From Streptomyces thermolilacinus SPC6 (GTDB lineage: Bacteria > Actinomycetota > Actinomycetes > Streptomycetales > Streptomycetaceae), in NCBI RefSeq assembly GCF_000478605.2, contig NZ_ASHX02000001.1, forward strand, positions 2,519,895-2,583,894: a stretch of 64,000 bases of DNA, written 5' to 3'. The position numbers were made by a program, and so were the translations under genes. Below are positions 31,639-39,766 of the stretch, piece by piece; positions within the stretch are counted from its first letter, which is position 1; the number at the start of each line of letters is the position of its first letter. The notes beneath the pieces are model-generated. The model worked only from the letters and a program-made list of their open reading frames with translations. It was not told where the DNA came from and searched no databases.

Positions 31639-31681
31639 GTGAGTGTGTACTCACCCACCCTAGTGGTGAGTGAACGCTCAC
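31639..31681. promoter_or_regulatory. Two TetR operators, GTGAG-N6-CTCAC
   Basis: GTGAG-TGTGTA-CTCAC occupies 31639-31654 and GTGAG-TGAACG-CTCAC occupies 31666-31681. The centres are 27 bp apart, between the divergent TetR and NAD(P)-binding genes. Such paired 16-bp dyads are typical of TetR dimers. Confidence 0.8.
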
Positions 31682-31714
31682 CACCACCCTCCGCACGCGC
31701 TCCGGGAGGACGCC

Positions 31715-32362
31715 ATGAGGATCACCGTGTTCGGCGCGACGGGCGGCATCGGCCGCGAGATCGTCCGCCAGGCCCTGGACGCGGGCCACCACGTCACGGC
31801 GGTGGTCCGCGACCCGTCCCGGCTGCCCGCGCGGGCCGAGCGGCACAACGGCCGACTGGAGGTCGTCACGGCGGCGCACATGGACGACCCGGAGGCGCTG
31901 CGGCCCGCCGTGGCGGGGCGGGACGCGGTCCTGTCGGGGCTGGGGCCGCGCGCCCGCGCCCAGGTGGGCATCGCCTCGTCGCTGACCCGGGCGGTGCTGC
32001 GGGCGATGGAGGCGGAGGGGGCGCGGCGGTTCCTCGCGGTGAGCGCCGCGCCGCTGGGTCCCGTACCGGAGGGCGAGACGCTGGCGCTGCGGCTGATGAC
32101 GCCGGTCGTGTCGCGGGTCCTGCGGCCGCACTACGACGACCTGCGGGACATGGAGGCGGCGATGCGCGAGAGCGGCACGGACTGGACGGCGGTGCGCCCG
32201 CCGCGACTGGTGGACACGCCGCTGACGGGGCGGTACCGGACGGTGCTGGACGGCAACCCGCGCGGCGGCGCCAGGATCGCGCGGGCCGATGTGGCCCACG
32301 CGATGCTGGCGCTGACGACGGACCCGGCGACGGTGCGGCGCGCGGTGGGGGTGGCGTACTAG
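31715..32362 (+). CDS. NAD(P)-binding NmrA/SDR-like oxidoreductase
   Basis: The product is 215 aa, from ATG 31715 with GGGAGGA upstream. The Rossmann motif GATGGIGREIV follows a first beta strand (MRITVF), with RDPSR closing the second strand as in NADP-binding NmrA-like proteins. The remainder (DAVLSGLGPRAR, RFLAVSAAPLG, SGTDWTAVRPPRLVD) is typical of atypical short-chain dehydrogenases that lack the YxxxK pair. Substrate unknown. It is controlled by the divergent TetR protein, so it may respond to a reactive or toxic small molecule. Confidence 0.85.
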   Translation: MRITVFGATGGIGREIVRQALDAGHHVTAVVRDPSRLPARAERHNGRLEVVTAAHMDDPEALRPAVAGRDAVLSGLGPRARAQVGIASSLTRAVLRAMEAEGARRFLAVSAAPLGPVPEGETLALRLMTPVVSRVLRPHYDDLRDMEAAMRESGTDWTAVRPPRLVDTPLTGRYRTVLDGNPRGGARIARADVAHAMLALTTDPATVRRAVGVAY

Positions 32363-32424
32363 CCGGGGGCTGTACTGGCGGGGGCGTACTGGCGGTGGGC
32401 GTACTGGCGGGGCGTCAGGGCGTA

Positions 32425-33444
32425 CTAGCGGGCCGTGTCGCGCGCGATGTGCTCCAGCGTGGCGAGCGTGTCGGTGCAGCGGCTCCGGTACGTGTCGTCG
32501 CCCCGGTCCACGGGGCGGTACGCCGAGACGTCGGCGCCCGGCTCGGTCAGCGGGTTCTCCGTCGTCACCTGGAGCCGTCCGTCGACGGTGCGGGCGTACG
32601 CGGCGATCGGCAGGCGGTGCGGCAGGGACAGGAGCGCCCCCGGCGGGAACGGGGCGTCGGCCTCCCACAGCCGCCCGGCGAAGGCGACGTACCGCCGGTC
32701 GCAGGCCGTCGGCCAGTCGAACGCGTACACGACGCCTTCCTCGGGCTTCGCGGGGCCGACCGTCGCGGCGGGCGTGTCGGAGTACCGGCGGGGGGGCTCC
32801 TGGACCAGGCACGGCGGCGTCGTGCCTTCAAGTGGCCGGAAGACGATCCCGCGCGGGCCGGGCCCTTCGGACTCGAAGACGGCCGTGGGCGCCTGGCCGG
32901 GCGCGGTCGCCAGGCGCATGAAGCCGCGGGCGCGGTCCGTGACCCATGAGGCCGCCCGGTCGACGGCGGGTGCCTCCCACACGCGCCCGCCGAAGACGGC
33001 GTACCGCATGCCGCAGACCGCCGACAGGTCGTAGCGGTAGCGGACGTGGGGCACGGGGTCGCGGCGCGGCCCGGAGTCCAGGGCGCCGCCCTCGGCGGAC
33101 GGGGGCCGCGGGAGATGGACCCCGCCGGGCGCGGCGGTGGCCATCAGGTCGTCCGGGCCGCCCGTACGGGAGGCCGGGGCGGACCCCTCGGTGGCCGTCG
33201 CGGACCGCTCGGCGGCTGTTGTCGGGGCGTCGTCGGGCCCCGAGGCCGTCCAGCGCAACCCCAGCACCGAACCGGCCGCCACCAGCGTCGTCGCCGCCCC
33301 GGCGGCCAGCGCGCGCCTCCGGTGGCGGGTGCGGCGGCCGCGGGCGACCAGCGCGCCGGTCGGCGGCGGCGCCTCGGCCGTGCCGTCGTCGTCCGCGAGC
33401 GCCCGCAGGCCCCGCCGCAGCTCGTCCTCGTCGTGGTGGTTCAT
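32425..33444 (-). CDS. Membrane protein paired with ECF sigma factor, probable anti-sigma
   Basis: The product is 339 aa. ATG 33444 overlaps the sigma gene stop by four bases. A cytoplasmic N-terminus (DEDELRRGLRALADDDG) and a basic patch (RGRRTRHRRR) precede one transmembrane helix (ALAAGAATTLVAAGSVLGL near residues 45-63). The large external part contains two similar segments, CGMRYAVFGGRVWEAPA and CDRRYVAFAGRLWEADA, suggesting a duplicated domain with paired cysteines. Genes coupled to SigE-type ECF sigma factors in this way usually encode their anti-sigma factors; no zinc-binding HxxxCxxC is present. Confidence 0.75.
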   Translation of the reverse strand: MNHHDEDELRRGLRALADDDGTAEAPPPTGALVARGRRTRHRRRALAAGAATTLVAAGSVLGLRWTASGPDDAPTTAAERSATATEGSAPASRTGGPDDLMATAAPGGVHLPRPPSAEGGALDSGPRRDPVPHVRYRYDLSAVCGMRYAVFGGRVWEAPAVDRAASWVTDRARGFMRLATAPGQAPTAVFESEGPGPRGIVFRPLEGTTPPCLVQEPPRRYSDTPAATVGPAKPEEGVVYAFDWPTACDRRYVAFAGRLWEADAPFPPGALLSLPHRLPIAAYARTVDGRLQVTTENPLTEPGADVSAYRPVDRGDDTYRSRCTDTLATLEHIARDTAR

Positions 33445-33962
33445 CGCGTGCCCCTTCCCGCGTAACCGGCGAGGGCGCCCGTGGCCCGCAGCCGCTCCAA
33501 GGCCCTGTTGGTCCGGCTCTTGACCGTCCCGGGCGAACAGCCGAGCAGCTCGGCCGTCTCCTCCACCGACAGGTCCTCGTAGAAGCGGAGCACCACCACG
33601 GCACGCTGGGCTCGCGGCAGGGCGCGCAGGGCGCGGGCCAGCTCCAGCCGCGTGTCGGCGCCGCCCGCCATGTCCCCGCCGTCCGCCACGGCCGCGCCCT
33701 CGCCGCCGGGGTGGGCGGTCTCGGTGTGCCAGCGGCGGCGCCGCCAGGTCGCGTACAGGTTGACGACGACCTTGCGCGCGTACGCCTGCGGGGACGCCCA
33801 GCTGCCGGACCTGCCCCAGCGGAGGTAGACCTTGACCAGCGCGGCCTGCACGAGGTCCTCGGCGGCATGCCGGTCACCCGTGAGGAGGCGGGCGGTGCGC
33901 AGCAGCGACGCGTACGACGCCTCGGTGAACTCCGTGAAGTCCTGATCGTGCGCCGTGGCCAT
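33441..33962 (-). CDS. ECF RNA polymerase sigma factor, SigE family
   Basis: The product is 173 aa, with ATG 33962 chosen because the family begins near DFTEFTEASYASLLRTA. Region 2 is at 8-75 (ARLLTGDRHAAEDLVQAALVKVYLRW). Region 4 is near 110-165 (LPRAQRAVVVLRFYEDLSVEETAELLGCSPGTVKSRTNRALERLR). It directs a small regulon, probably membrane- or envelope-stress related, held by the overlapping downstream gene. The group is often called SigE-like in Streptomyces. No autoregulatory promoter could be fixed. Confidence 0.9.
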   Translation of the reverse strand: MATAHDQDFTEFTEASYASLLRTARLLTGDRHAAEDLVQAALVKVYLRWGRSGSWASPQAYARKVVVNLYATWRRRRWHTETAHPGGEGAAVADGGDMAGGADTRLELARALRALPRAQRAVVVLRFYEDLSVEETAELLGCSPGTVKSRTNRALERLRATGALAGYAGRGTR

Positions 33963-34103
33963 GCCCGTCGTCACCGGTGATCCCCTCGACCAGCGTGTGG
34001 TGGTCCCGGTCCGTGTCCCGAGGCACCCTGTCACCCACTCGACAACTTGGGGGATCGGCGGGGTTCCGTCTTTTTCGCGGCAGCGGGCCACGGGCCCTGC
34101 TCG

Positions 34104-34145
34104 GGGGCCGGGGGGCCGGGGCCTGAGGTCCCGGCCCCGGGCCCC
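34104..34145 (-). terminator. GC-rich hairpin after murB
   Basis: GGGGGCCGGGGCC-type sequence pairs with GGCCCCGGGCCCC around TGAGG with one bulge, seven bases beyond the murB stop. There is no T-tract, as is usual in this genome. Confidence 0.6.
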
Positions 34146-34151
34146 GACGGG

Positions 34152-35207
34152 TCAGAGACTGACGCCGACCGTCACCGGCTCGTTGACCAGCGTGACGCCG
34201 AACGCGTCCCGCACCCCGGCGACGACCTCGCGGGCGAGGGCGAGGAGGTCCTCGGTGGTGGCGTCGCCCCGGTTGGTGAGGGCGAGGGTGTGCTTGGTGG
34301 AGATGCGGGCGGGCCCGGTGCCGTATCCCTTGGTGAACCCGGCCTTGTCGATCAGCCAAGCCGCCGACGTCTTGGTCCTGCCCTCCCCCGCCGGGTAGGC
34401 GGGCGGGGCCGTGTCGGGGCCGAGGCGGTCGCGTACGCGGTCGAGGAAGGCGGCGTACTCGGCGTCGTCGAGGATCGGGTTGGTGAAGAACGACCCGGCG
34501 GACCAGGTGTCGTGGTCGTCGGGGTCGAGGACCATGCCCTTGCCCGCGCGCAGGTCCAGGACGGCCTCGCGGGCGGCGGCCACGGGGACGCGGTCGCCGG
34601 GCTCGACGCCGAGGGCGCGGGCGGTCTCCGCGTACCGGATGGGGGCGCTCATCCCCCCGGCGTCCTCCAGCTCGAACCGGACGCGCAGGACGACGAACCG
34701 GTCGGGGTCGGCCTTGAAACGGCTGTGCCGGTACGCGAAGGCGCAGTCGGCGCCGGTGAGGGTGACGGTCTCCTCGGCGCGGCGGTCGTACGCCACCACC
34801 TCGGTGAGCGTGGTGGCGACCTCCTGGCCGTACGCGCCGACGTTCTGGATCGGGGTGGCGCCGGCCGAGCCGGGGATGCCCGCCAGGCACTCGACACCGG
34901 CGAGCCCGGCCTCGACCGTGCGGGCGACGGCGTCGGTCCACACCTCGCCCGCCGCGAGCTCCAGCCGCGTGCCGTCCAGGACGAAGCCGCTGGTGGCGAC
35001 GCGCAGGGCGGTGCCGTCGAAGCCCTTGTCGCCGATGACCAGGTTGGACCCGCCGCCGATGATCAGCAGCGGCGTACCGGCCCGGTCGGCCTCGCGCACG
35101 GCGGCGACGACCTCGTCGTCCGTACGGGCCGTGATCAGCCGCTGGGCGGGGCCCCCGAGCCGGAACGTGGTCAGCGGGGCGAGCGGAGCGTCATGAGTAA
35201 CCTGCAC
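34152..35207 (-). CDS. murB: UDP-N-acetylenolpyruvoylglucosamine reductase
   Basis: The product is 351 aa from GTG 35207. FAD-binding motifs LLIIGGGSNLVIGD and ECLAGIPGSAGATPIQNVGAYGQE are present. The catalytic loop includes YRHSRFK, and the active-site Ser is in SAGSFFTNP. The tail has a conserved Glu in NEPVTVGV. The type I MurB fold is complete. It makes UDP-MurNAc with NADPH in the cytoplasm for cell-wall synthesis. It is unlinked to the main dcw cluster, as is usual in Streptomyces. Confidence 0.95.
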   Translation of the reverse strand: MQVTHDAPLAPLTTFRLGGPAQRLITARTDDEVVAAVREADRAGTPLLIIGGGSNLVIGDKGFDGTALRVATSGFVLDGTRLELAAGEVWTDAVARTVEAGLAGVECLAGIPGSAGATPIQNVGAYGQEVATTLTEVVAYDRRAEETVTLTGADCAFAYRHSRFKADPDRFVVLRVRFELEDAGGMSAPIRYAETARALGVEPGDRVPVAAAREAVLDLRAGKGMVLDPDDHDTWSAGSFFTNPILDDAEYAAFLDRVRDRLGPDTAPPAYPAGEGRTKTSAAWLIDKAGFTKGYGTGPARISTKHTLALTNRGDATTEDLLALAREVVAGVRDAFGVTLVNEPVTVGVSL

Positions 35208-35724
35208 CCGCCCAGCCTACGGTGCGCCACCGACAGCACCGGGACGGGCGCGGGCGCGGGGTGCGGGTGCGGGCGCCGGGTGGGGGGTGCGGGTTGGGTG
35301 CGGGGCGCCGGGTGCGGGCGGGGGGTGCGGGGTGAGTGCCGGGTGCTGGTGGTTGCCGGTGCGGCGGCGGCAGATCCCGGGGTCACCCGGCCGCGTGCGC
35401 CCGGCGGTGGACGGCCACCGCGCTGGCGAATGGCGGGGCCTCACGGCCGAGTACCCGGCGACAGGCGGCAGGCGGCAGGCGGCAGGGGCAGCCCGGCGGC
35501 CGCGCCGGGCGGTGGAGGCTGACGGGCGACAGGGCCCACCGCCGCGAGGTGTCCGCCCACCAGGCCAGGGCCGGGTGCCCGATCCCGCCGCCGGACGAAC
35601 GGCAGACGACGGCAGCCCGGCCACGTACCCGGTGGCGGATGGCGGGAGCCACACCCGGCCGCGCGCCCTGCGGCGGACGGCCCCGGCGGCGGACGGCCCG
35701 CCGTCGGGGCGGCTGCGCGCGGGC
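35208..35724. other. 517-bp intergenic region with a G-rich tract
   Basis: No gene is supported. 35248-35355 is a purine-skewed tract of GGGTGCGGG-like units with many runs of three to six G on the plus strand, able in principle to form G-quadruplexes. The rest is GC-rich sequence with short repeats (GGCAGGC three times at 35465-35485). It separates divergent... convergent transcripts poorly, since both flanking genes are on the minus strand, so it should contain the murB promoter. Confidence 0.6.
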
Positions 35725-36153
35725 TCAGGCGAGCTGGACCACCGCGCGGGACATGCCCAGGACCTTCTGGCCGTCGCTCATGGCTGTCAGGTCCACGCGG
35801 ACGCGGCGGTCGTCGAGCTTGGCGGCGACCTTGCCGGTGACCTGGATCAGCGCGCCCTGGTCGTCGTTCGGTACGACGACCGGCTTGGTGAAGCGGACGC
35901 CGTACTCGACCACCGCGCCGGGGTCGCCCGCCCAGTCGGTGACGACGCGCGCGGCCTCGGCCATGGTGAACATGCCGTGGGCGATGACGTCGGGCAGGCC
36001 GACCTCGCGGGCGAACTTCTCGTTCCAGTGGATGGGGTTGAAGTCGCCGGACGCGCCCGCGTACTGCACGAGCGTGGCGCGCGTCACGGGGAATTCCCTC
36101 GCCGGCAGTTCCGTGCCGACCTCGACCTCGTCGAAAGAGACCTTCGCGGTCAT
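35725..36153 (-). CDS. MaoC-type (R)-enoyl-ACP dehydratase, HadB-like
   Basis: The product is 142 aa from ATG 36153; a longer frame upstream overlaps the neighbouring gene. The hotdog-fold hydratase motif YAGASGDFNPIHWNEKFAREVGLPDVIAHGMF contains the catalytic Asp (D in GDFNPIH) and His. It forms a dimer with the product of the gene 8 bp upstream. In mycobacteria the related HadAB dehydrates 3-hydroxyacyl-ACP in fatty-acid elongation. Streptomyces lacks mycolates, so a fatty-acid role remains to be named. Confidence 0.85.
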   Translation of the reverse strand: MTAKVSFDEVEVGTELPAREFPVTRATLVQYAGASGDFNPIHWNEKFAREVGLPDVIAHGMFTMAEAARVVTDWAGDPGAVVEYGVRFTKPVVVPNDDQGALIQVTGKVAAKLDDRRVRVDLTAMSDGQKVLGMSRAVVQLA

Positions 36154-36161
36154 GGTGTTCC

Positions 36162-36614
36162 TCACGCCTCCTCTGCCGCGCGCGCCACGAGCTTCGTCCA
36201 CGCGGTCACGACGTGCTCACCGGCCTCGTCGTGGACCTCGCCGCGGATGTCGACGATGTCGTTGCCCGCGAGCGACTTGACCGCCTCGATGGTGGACGTG
36301 ACCGTCAGCCGGTCCCCGGCCCGCACGGGCCTGCTGTACGCGAATTTCTGGTCGCCGTGCACGACCCGGCTGTAGTCGAGCCCGAGCTGCGGATCGGCGA
36401 CCACCTGACCGGCCGCCTTGAACGTGATGGCGAACACAAAAGTCGGCGGGGCGATCACATCGGGGTATCCGAGCGCTTTCGCGGCCTCCGTGTCGGTGAA
36501 GACCGGGTTCGCGTCACCGATGGCCTCGGCGAACTCGCGGATCTTTTCCCGGCCGACCTCGTACGGCGCGGTGGGCGGATAAGTCCGCCCGACGAAGGAC
36601 TGGTCGAGCGCCAT
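36162..36614 (-). CDS. MaoC-type dehydratase partner, HadA-like (UPF0336)
   Basis: The product is 150 aa, ATG start. It has the other hotdog half (GREKIREFAEAIGDANPVFTDTEAAKALGYPDVIAPPTFVFAITF), which lacks the GDxNPxH catalytic pair and instead shapes the acyl channel. The C-terminal strand KFAYSRPVRAGDRLTVTSTIEAVKS is typical. It is coupled to the HadB-like gene with 8 bp spacing, so the two subunits are made together. The order HadA-HadB beside rpmG and tRNAs is conserved in actinobacteria. Confidence 0.88.
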   Translation of the reverse strand: MALDQSFVGRTYPPTAPYEVGREKIREFAEAIGDANPVFTDTEAAKALGYPDVIAPPTFVFAITFKAAGQVVADPQLGLDYSRVVHGDQKFAYSRPVRAGDRLTVTSTIEAVKSLAGNDIVDIRGEVHDEAGEHVVTAWTKLVARAAEEA

Positions 36615-36710
36615 GTACCGGTACCTCCTGTTGTCCTGGCTCTGTGGGCTGTGGCGGGTGTTGCTGTGTGCTGCTGGGAGCGTGCTGTGCCCTGCTGGGG
36701 TGCGGAAACG

Positions 36711-36745
36711 ACACGAGGCCGCCCCCGGTGGGGACGGCCTCGTGT
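36711..36745 (-). terminator. Terminator between rpmG and hadA-like gene
   Basis: ACACGAGGCCG at 36711 pairs with CGGCCTCGTGT ending at 36745, with CCCC/GGGG at the top. The transcript then runs into TTTCCGC. It is placed 12 bp beyond the rpmG stop. Confidence 0.85.
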
Positions 36746-36756
36746 ACGAGCCTGTT

Positions 36757-36921
36757 TCAGCGCGTTTCGCGGTGCGCGGTGTGCGCGTTGCAACGCGGGC
36801 AGTGCTTCTTCATCTCAAGACGGTCCGGGTTGTTACGCCGGTTCTTCTTGGTGATGTAGTTCCGCTCCTTGCACTCCACGCAGGCCAGCGTGATCTTCGG
36901 GCGGACGTCGGTGGCAGCCAC
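36757..36921 (-). CDS. rpmG: Ribosomal protein L33, zinc-binding form
   Basis: The product is 54 aa from GTG 36921, with AAGGAG upstream. It has both CxxC pairs, CVEC near residue 15 and CPRC near 42, so it is the C+ (zinc) paralogue; Streptomyces often keep a C- copy elsewhere that is induced by zinc starvation through Zur. It lies downstream of tRNA-Met, 90 bp away, and may be cotranscribed with the tRNAs. Confidence 0.95.
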   Translation of the reverse strand: MAATDVRPKITLACVECKERNYITKKNRRNNPDRLEMKKHCPRCNAHTAHRETR

Positions 36922-37010
36922 GTGAGTGCTCCTTGACGGACGGATGGACGGATGGAACGCAGAAAAGAGTAGCCGATCGAAGGACCGACCCCACAATCGG
37001 CTACTGGGAG

Positions 37011-37083
37011 TAGCGGTGACCGGACTTGAACCGGTGACACAGCGATTATGAGCCGCTTGCTCTACCGACTGAGCTACACCGCT
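37011..37083 (-). tRNA. tRNA-Met (CAT)
   Basis: The minus strand folds with acceptor AGCGGTG/CACCGCT, D-arm GCTCAGTCGGTAGAGC, anticodon stem-loop GCGGCTCATAATCGC (anticodon CAT) and T-arm ACCGGTTCAAGTCCGGT. The A1-U72 pair and standard stem mark an elongator rather than initiator tRNA, although a CAT-anticodon tRNA modified for Ile cannot be excluded by eye. Confidence 0.92.
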
Positions 37084-37131
37084 TTGATGTATGGATCACC
37101 TCACCCGAAGGTGAGGATCTCCCCACACCAG

Positions 37132-37204
37132 AGCCCCAATACGGAATCGAACCGTAGACCTTCTCCTTACCATGGAGACGCTCTGCCGACTGAGCTATTG
37201 GGGC
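37132..37204 (-). tRNA. tRNA-Thr (GGT)
   Basis: Acceptor GCCCCAA/TTGGGGC, D-arm GCTCAGTCGGCAGAGC, anticodon stem-loop TCTCCATGGTAAGGAGA with anticodon GGT, and T-arm TACGGTTCGATTCCGTA fold normally on the minus strand. It precedes tRNA-Met and rpmG on the same strand. Confidence 0.95.
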
Positions 37205-37681
37205 GAGCGATGAAGACATTACACGGTCTGCGGCCGTTCACCCAAATCCGTTCCCGAGGGGTCGCGGACCGCCCCTGAACCGCCCCCGGGGCAAGCCCTC
37301 CACGAGCCAATGATCCGCCGCCGACGGGCACGGGGCGGGGCGCTGGTACGGAGCGATCCGGCGCGGTTCGGCGCGGCACGAGGACGCTCGTACGGAGCGG
37401 TTCGGCGCGGTTCGGCACGACTCGCGGTCGGGCCGTACGGCACCAGCGGGCGCCGCGCGAACGCCGCTGGCGCCGTCCCTCCGTACGCCCTCCCGCGCAC
37501 GCGCGCCCCACGCCCGGTACGACTATTGCGCTCCTCCTCGAAGCCCGGACGGCGGCGGCCTAGGCTCGGCTCACGCCGCCGCGCGATCTTGCCGAGGGCC
37601 GCCCCCGCCCCCGGCTCCGCCCCGCCGCCAGCACCGCCCCTCCCCTTCCCCACCCCCCTTCCGCGACCTCCCAGGAGCCCG
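37205..37681. other. 477-bp intergenic region with short direct repeats
   Basis: No gene is supported. It separates the leftward tRNA-Thr and rightward amidohydrolase. Around 37345-37445, variants of TACGGAGCGGTTCGGCGCGGTTCGGC occur twice about 40 bp apart, and CGTACG-type units recur. The tRNA promoter must lie here, but I could not place it. Confidence 0.5.
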
Positions 37682-38914
37682 ATGTCCTCCGACAGCCAGC
37701 AGCCGCGGCCGCCCGAGGGCGCCACCACCGACACGACCGCACTGCTGCTGTGCGGCGCCCGCCTCGTGGACGGGCGGACCGTGGACGTACGGCTCAGCGG
37801 CGGGCGCATCGAGGCCGTCGGCACGCCCGGCAGCCTGGGCGCGCACGGCACCCGGGTGGACCTCACCGGGTACCTGCTGCTGCCCGCCCCGGCCGAGCCA
37901 CACGCCCACGCCGACACGGCGCTCAGCGAAGACGTGGCGGGCCCCGTCTCGTACGCCGCCGACGACGTGCAGCGGCGGGCCACGGAGGCGGCGCTGCTTC
38001 AGCTGGGCCACGGGGCGACGGCGCTGCGCGCGCACGTGCGGATCGGGGACGTACAGGGGCTGGCGGCGCTGGAGGCGGTACTGCAAGCGCGGCGTTCGCT
38101 GCGGGGGCTGGCCGACCTGACGACGGTGGCGGTGCCGCGGCTGCTGACGGGCGTGGCCGGGGCGGACGGGCTGGCGATGCTGCGGGACGCGGTGAAGATG
38201 GGCGCGTCGGTGGTGGGCGGCCGCCCGGACCTGGACCCGGACCCGGCGGGGTACGCGGAGGCGGTGCTGGAGGTCGCGGCGGAGCACGGCTGCCCCGTGG
38301 ACCTGCACACGGACGGTGACGACCCGGCGCGGCTCGCGCGGCTGGCGGCGATGGCGGGCGGGCTGCGGCCGGGGGTGGCGATCGGCCCGTGCGGGGCGCT
38401 GGGGCGGCTGCCGGCGGACGCCCGGACGCGCGTGGCGGACCGGCTGGCGGCGGCCGGGGTGACGGTGACGTGCCTGCCGCAGGGCGGATGCGCGGGTACG
38501 GAGGTGCGGGGCGTGGCGCCGGTGCGGCTGCTGCGGTCGGCGGGGGTGCGGATCGCGGCGGGCAGCGGTGCGCTGCGGGACGTGGCGAACCCGGTGGGGC
38601 GCGGTGATCCGCTGGAGGCGGCGTACCTGCTCGTGTCGCAGGGCGGGTTGCGGCCCGCGGAGGCGTACGGGGCGGTGAGCGAGGTGGCGCGGGAGGCGAT
38701 GGGGCTGCCGCCGGTGCGGGTGGAGGCGGGGTTCCCGGCGGAGCTGCTGGCGGTGCGCGGGGAGCGGCTGGCGGGGGTGCTGTCGCTGGCGTACAGCCGG
38801 ATCGTGGTGCACCGGGGGCGGGTGGTGGCACGTACGAGCGCGGTGCGGGAGTACTGCGACTCGGCGGCGGCGCTGGAACTGCCCCGGCAGGCCCGGCCGG
38901 ACGCCCGTCCGTGA
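37682..38914 (+). CDS. Amidohydrolase, cytosine-deaminase-like
   Basis: The product is 410 aa, from ATG 37682 with AGGAG upstream. LLLCGARLVDGRTVDVRLSGGRIEAVG opens the small beta domain of amidohydrolases. The metal-binding PHAHAD replaces the usual HxH, and VDLHTDG (near residue 205) and AAGSGALRDVANPVGRGDPLEAA follow. Several canonical ligands differ (no clear second His after HTD; GSGALRD where GSDxxRD is expected), so activity may be altered. I would name it only to superfamily level: hydrolysis of a C-N bond of a ring or amide. Confidence 0.75.
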   Translation: MSSDSQQPRPPEGATTDTTALLLCGARLVDGRTVDVRLSGGRIEAVGTPGSLGAHGTRVDLTGYLLLPAPAEPHAHADTALSEDVAGPVSYAADDVQRRATEAALLQLGHGATALRAHVRIGDVQGLAALEAVLQARRSLRGLADLTTVAVPRLLTGVAGADGLAMLRDAVKMGASVVGGRPDLDPDPAGYAEAVLEVAAEHGCPVDLHTDGDDPARLARLAAMAGGLRPGVAIGPCGALGRLPADARTRVADRLAAAGVTVTCLPQGGCAGTEVRGVAPVRLLRSAGVRIAAGSGALRDVANPVGRGDPLEAAYLLVSQGGLRPAEAYGAVSEVAREAMGLPPVRVEAGFPAELLAVRGERLAGVLSLAYSRIVVHRGRVVARTSAVREYCDSAAALELPRQARPDARP

Positions 38915-38948
38915 GCGCTACGCGCGCGTGGGCCGTACGGTCGTGAGC

Positions 38949-39605
38949 ATGCGCATTGTCATCGCTGGAGGACACGGCCGGATCGCGCGGCGCCTGGAGC
39001 GCCTGCTGACAGCGGCCGGACACGAGGTCGCGGGCATCATCCGGAAGCTGGAGCAGTCGGCCGCGGTGCGGGAGGCGGGCGCCGAACCGGTGGTGCTGGA
39101 CATGGAGTCGGCGTCCCTGGAGATGGTCGCCGCGGTACTGCAAGGGGCGGACGCGGCGGTCTTCGCGGCGGGCGCGGGGCCGGGGAGCGGGGCGGCCCGC
39201 AAGGACACGGTGGACCGGGACGCGGCGATCCTGTTCGCCGACGCGGCGGAGCGTGCGGGGGTGCGGCGGCACCTGGTCGTGTCGTCGATGGGCGCCGACC
39301 CGGAGCACAAGGGCGACGAGGTGTTCGACGCGTACCTGCGGGCGAAGGGCGCGGCGGACGCGCACGTGCGCGGCAAGGACTCGCTGGACTGGACGATCCT
39401 GCGCCCCGGCATGCTGACGGACGACGCGGGCACGGGCCTGGTCCGCCTGGAGGCCTCGACGGGCCGCGGACCGATCCCCCGCGACGACGTGGCAGCGGTC
39501 CTCGCCGAGCTCCTGGACACCCCGGCGACAGCGGGCCTCACCCTCGAACTCGTCTCGGGCAACACCCCGATCCCGGTGGCGGTGCGCGGCGTGGCGGGCA
39601 ACTGA
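38949..39605 (+). CDS. NAD(P)-binding SDR-like protein
   Basis: The product is 218 aa from ATG 38949 (GTG 38928 is an in-frame alternative). The Rossmann motif IAGGHGRIARRLERLL follows MRIVIA. The middle contains DAAVFAAGAGPGS and RHLVVSSMGADP. The C-terminus DWTILRPGMLTDDAGTG and IPRDDVAAVLAELL match atypical short-chain dehydrogenases (NAD-dependent epimerase-like, YwnB type). No YxxxK pair is obvious apart from DAYLRAKGAADAHV. Substrate unknown. It lies 34 bp after the amidohydrolase on the same strand. Confidence 0.85.
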   Translation: MRIVIAGGHGRIARRLERLLTAAGHEVAGIIRKLEQSAAVREAGAEPVVLDMESASLEMVAAVLQGADAAVFAAGAGPGSGAARKDTVDRDAAILFADAAERAGVRRHLVVSSMGADPEHKGDEVFDAYLRAKGAADAHVRGKDSLDWTILRPGMLTDDAGTGLVRLEASTGRGPIPRDDVAAVLAELLDTPATAGLTLELVSGNTPIPVAVRGVAGN

Positions 39606-39766
39606 GCCCCGGCTGGCCGCCGTTGCCGCTCACACCGCGGCGGCGTCGCCCACGCACTGACGGAGCGTGGCGCGCTGTCGGTGGCGCCGGGAGGCCTGCT
39701 GACGCCCTGTCGGGCGCGGGGGACGCGACGACGGCGGAGGAGCCGTACACACGACCGCCGGGGCGC

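Noticed and set aside
37310..37681. N-terminal extension of the amidohydrolase
   Set aside because: The frame is open upstream but Arg/Pro-rich. The AGGAG and ATG at 37682 immediately precede the conserved domain start.
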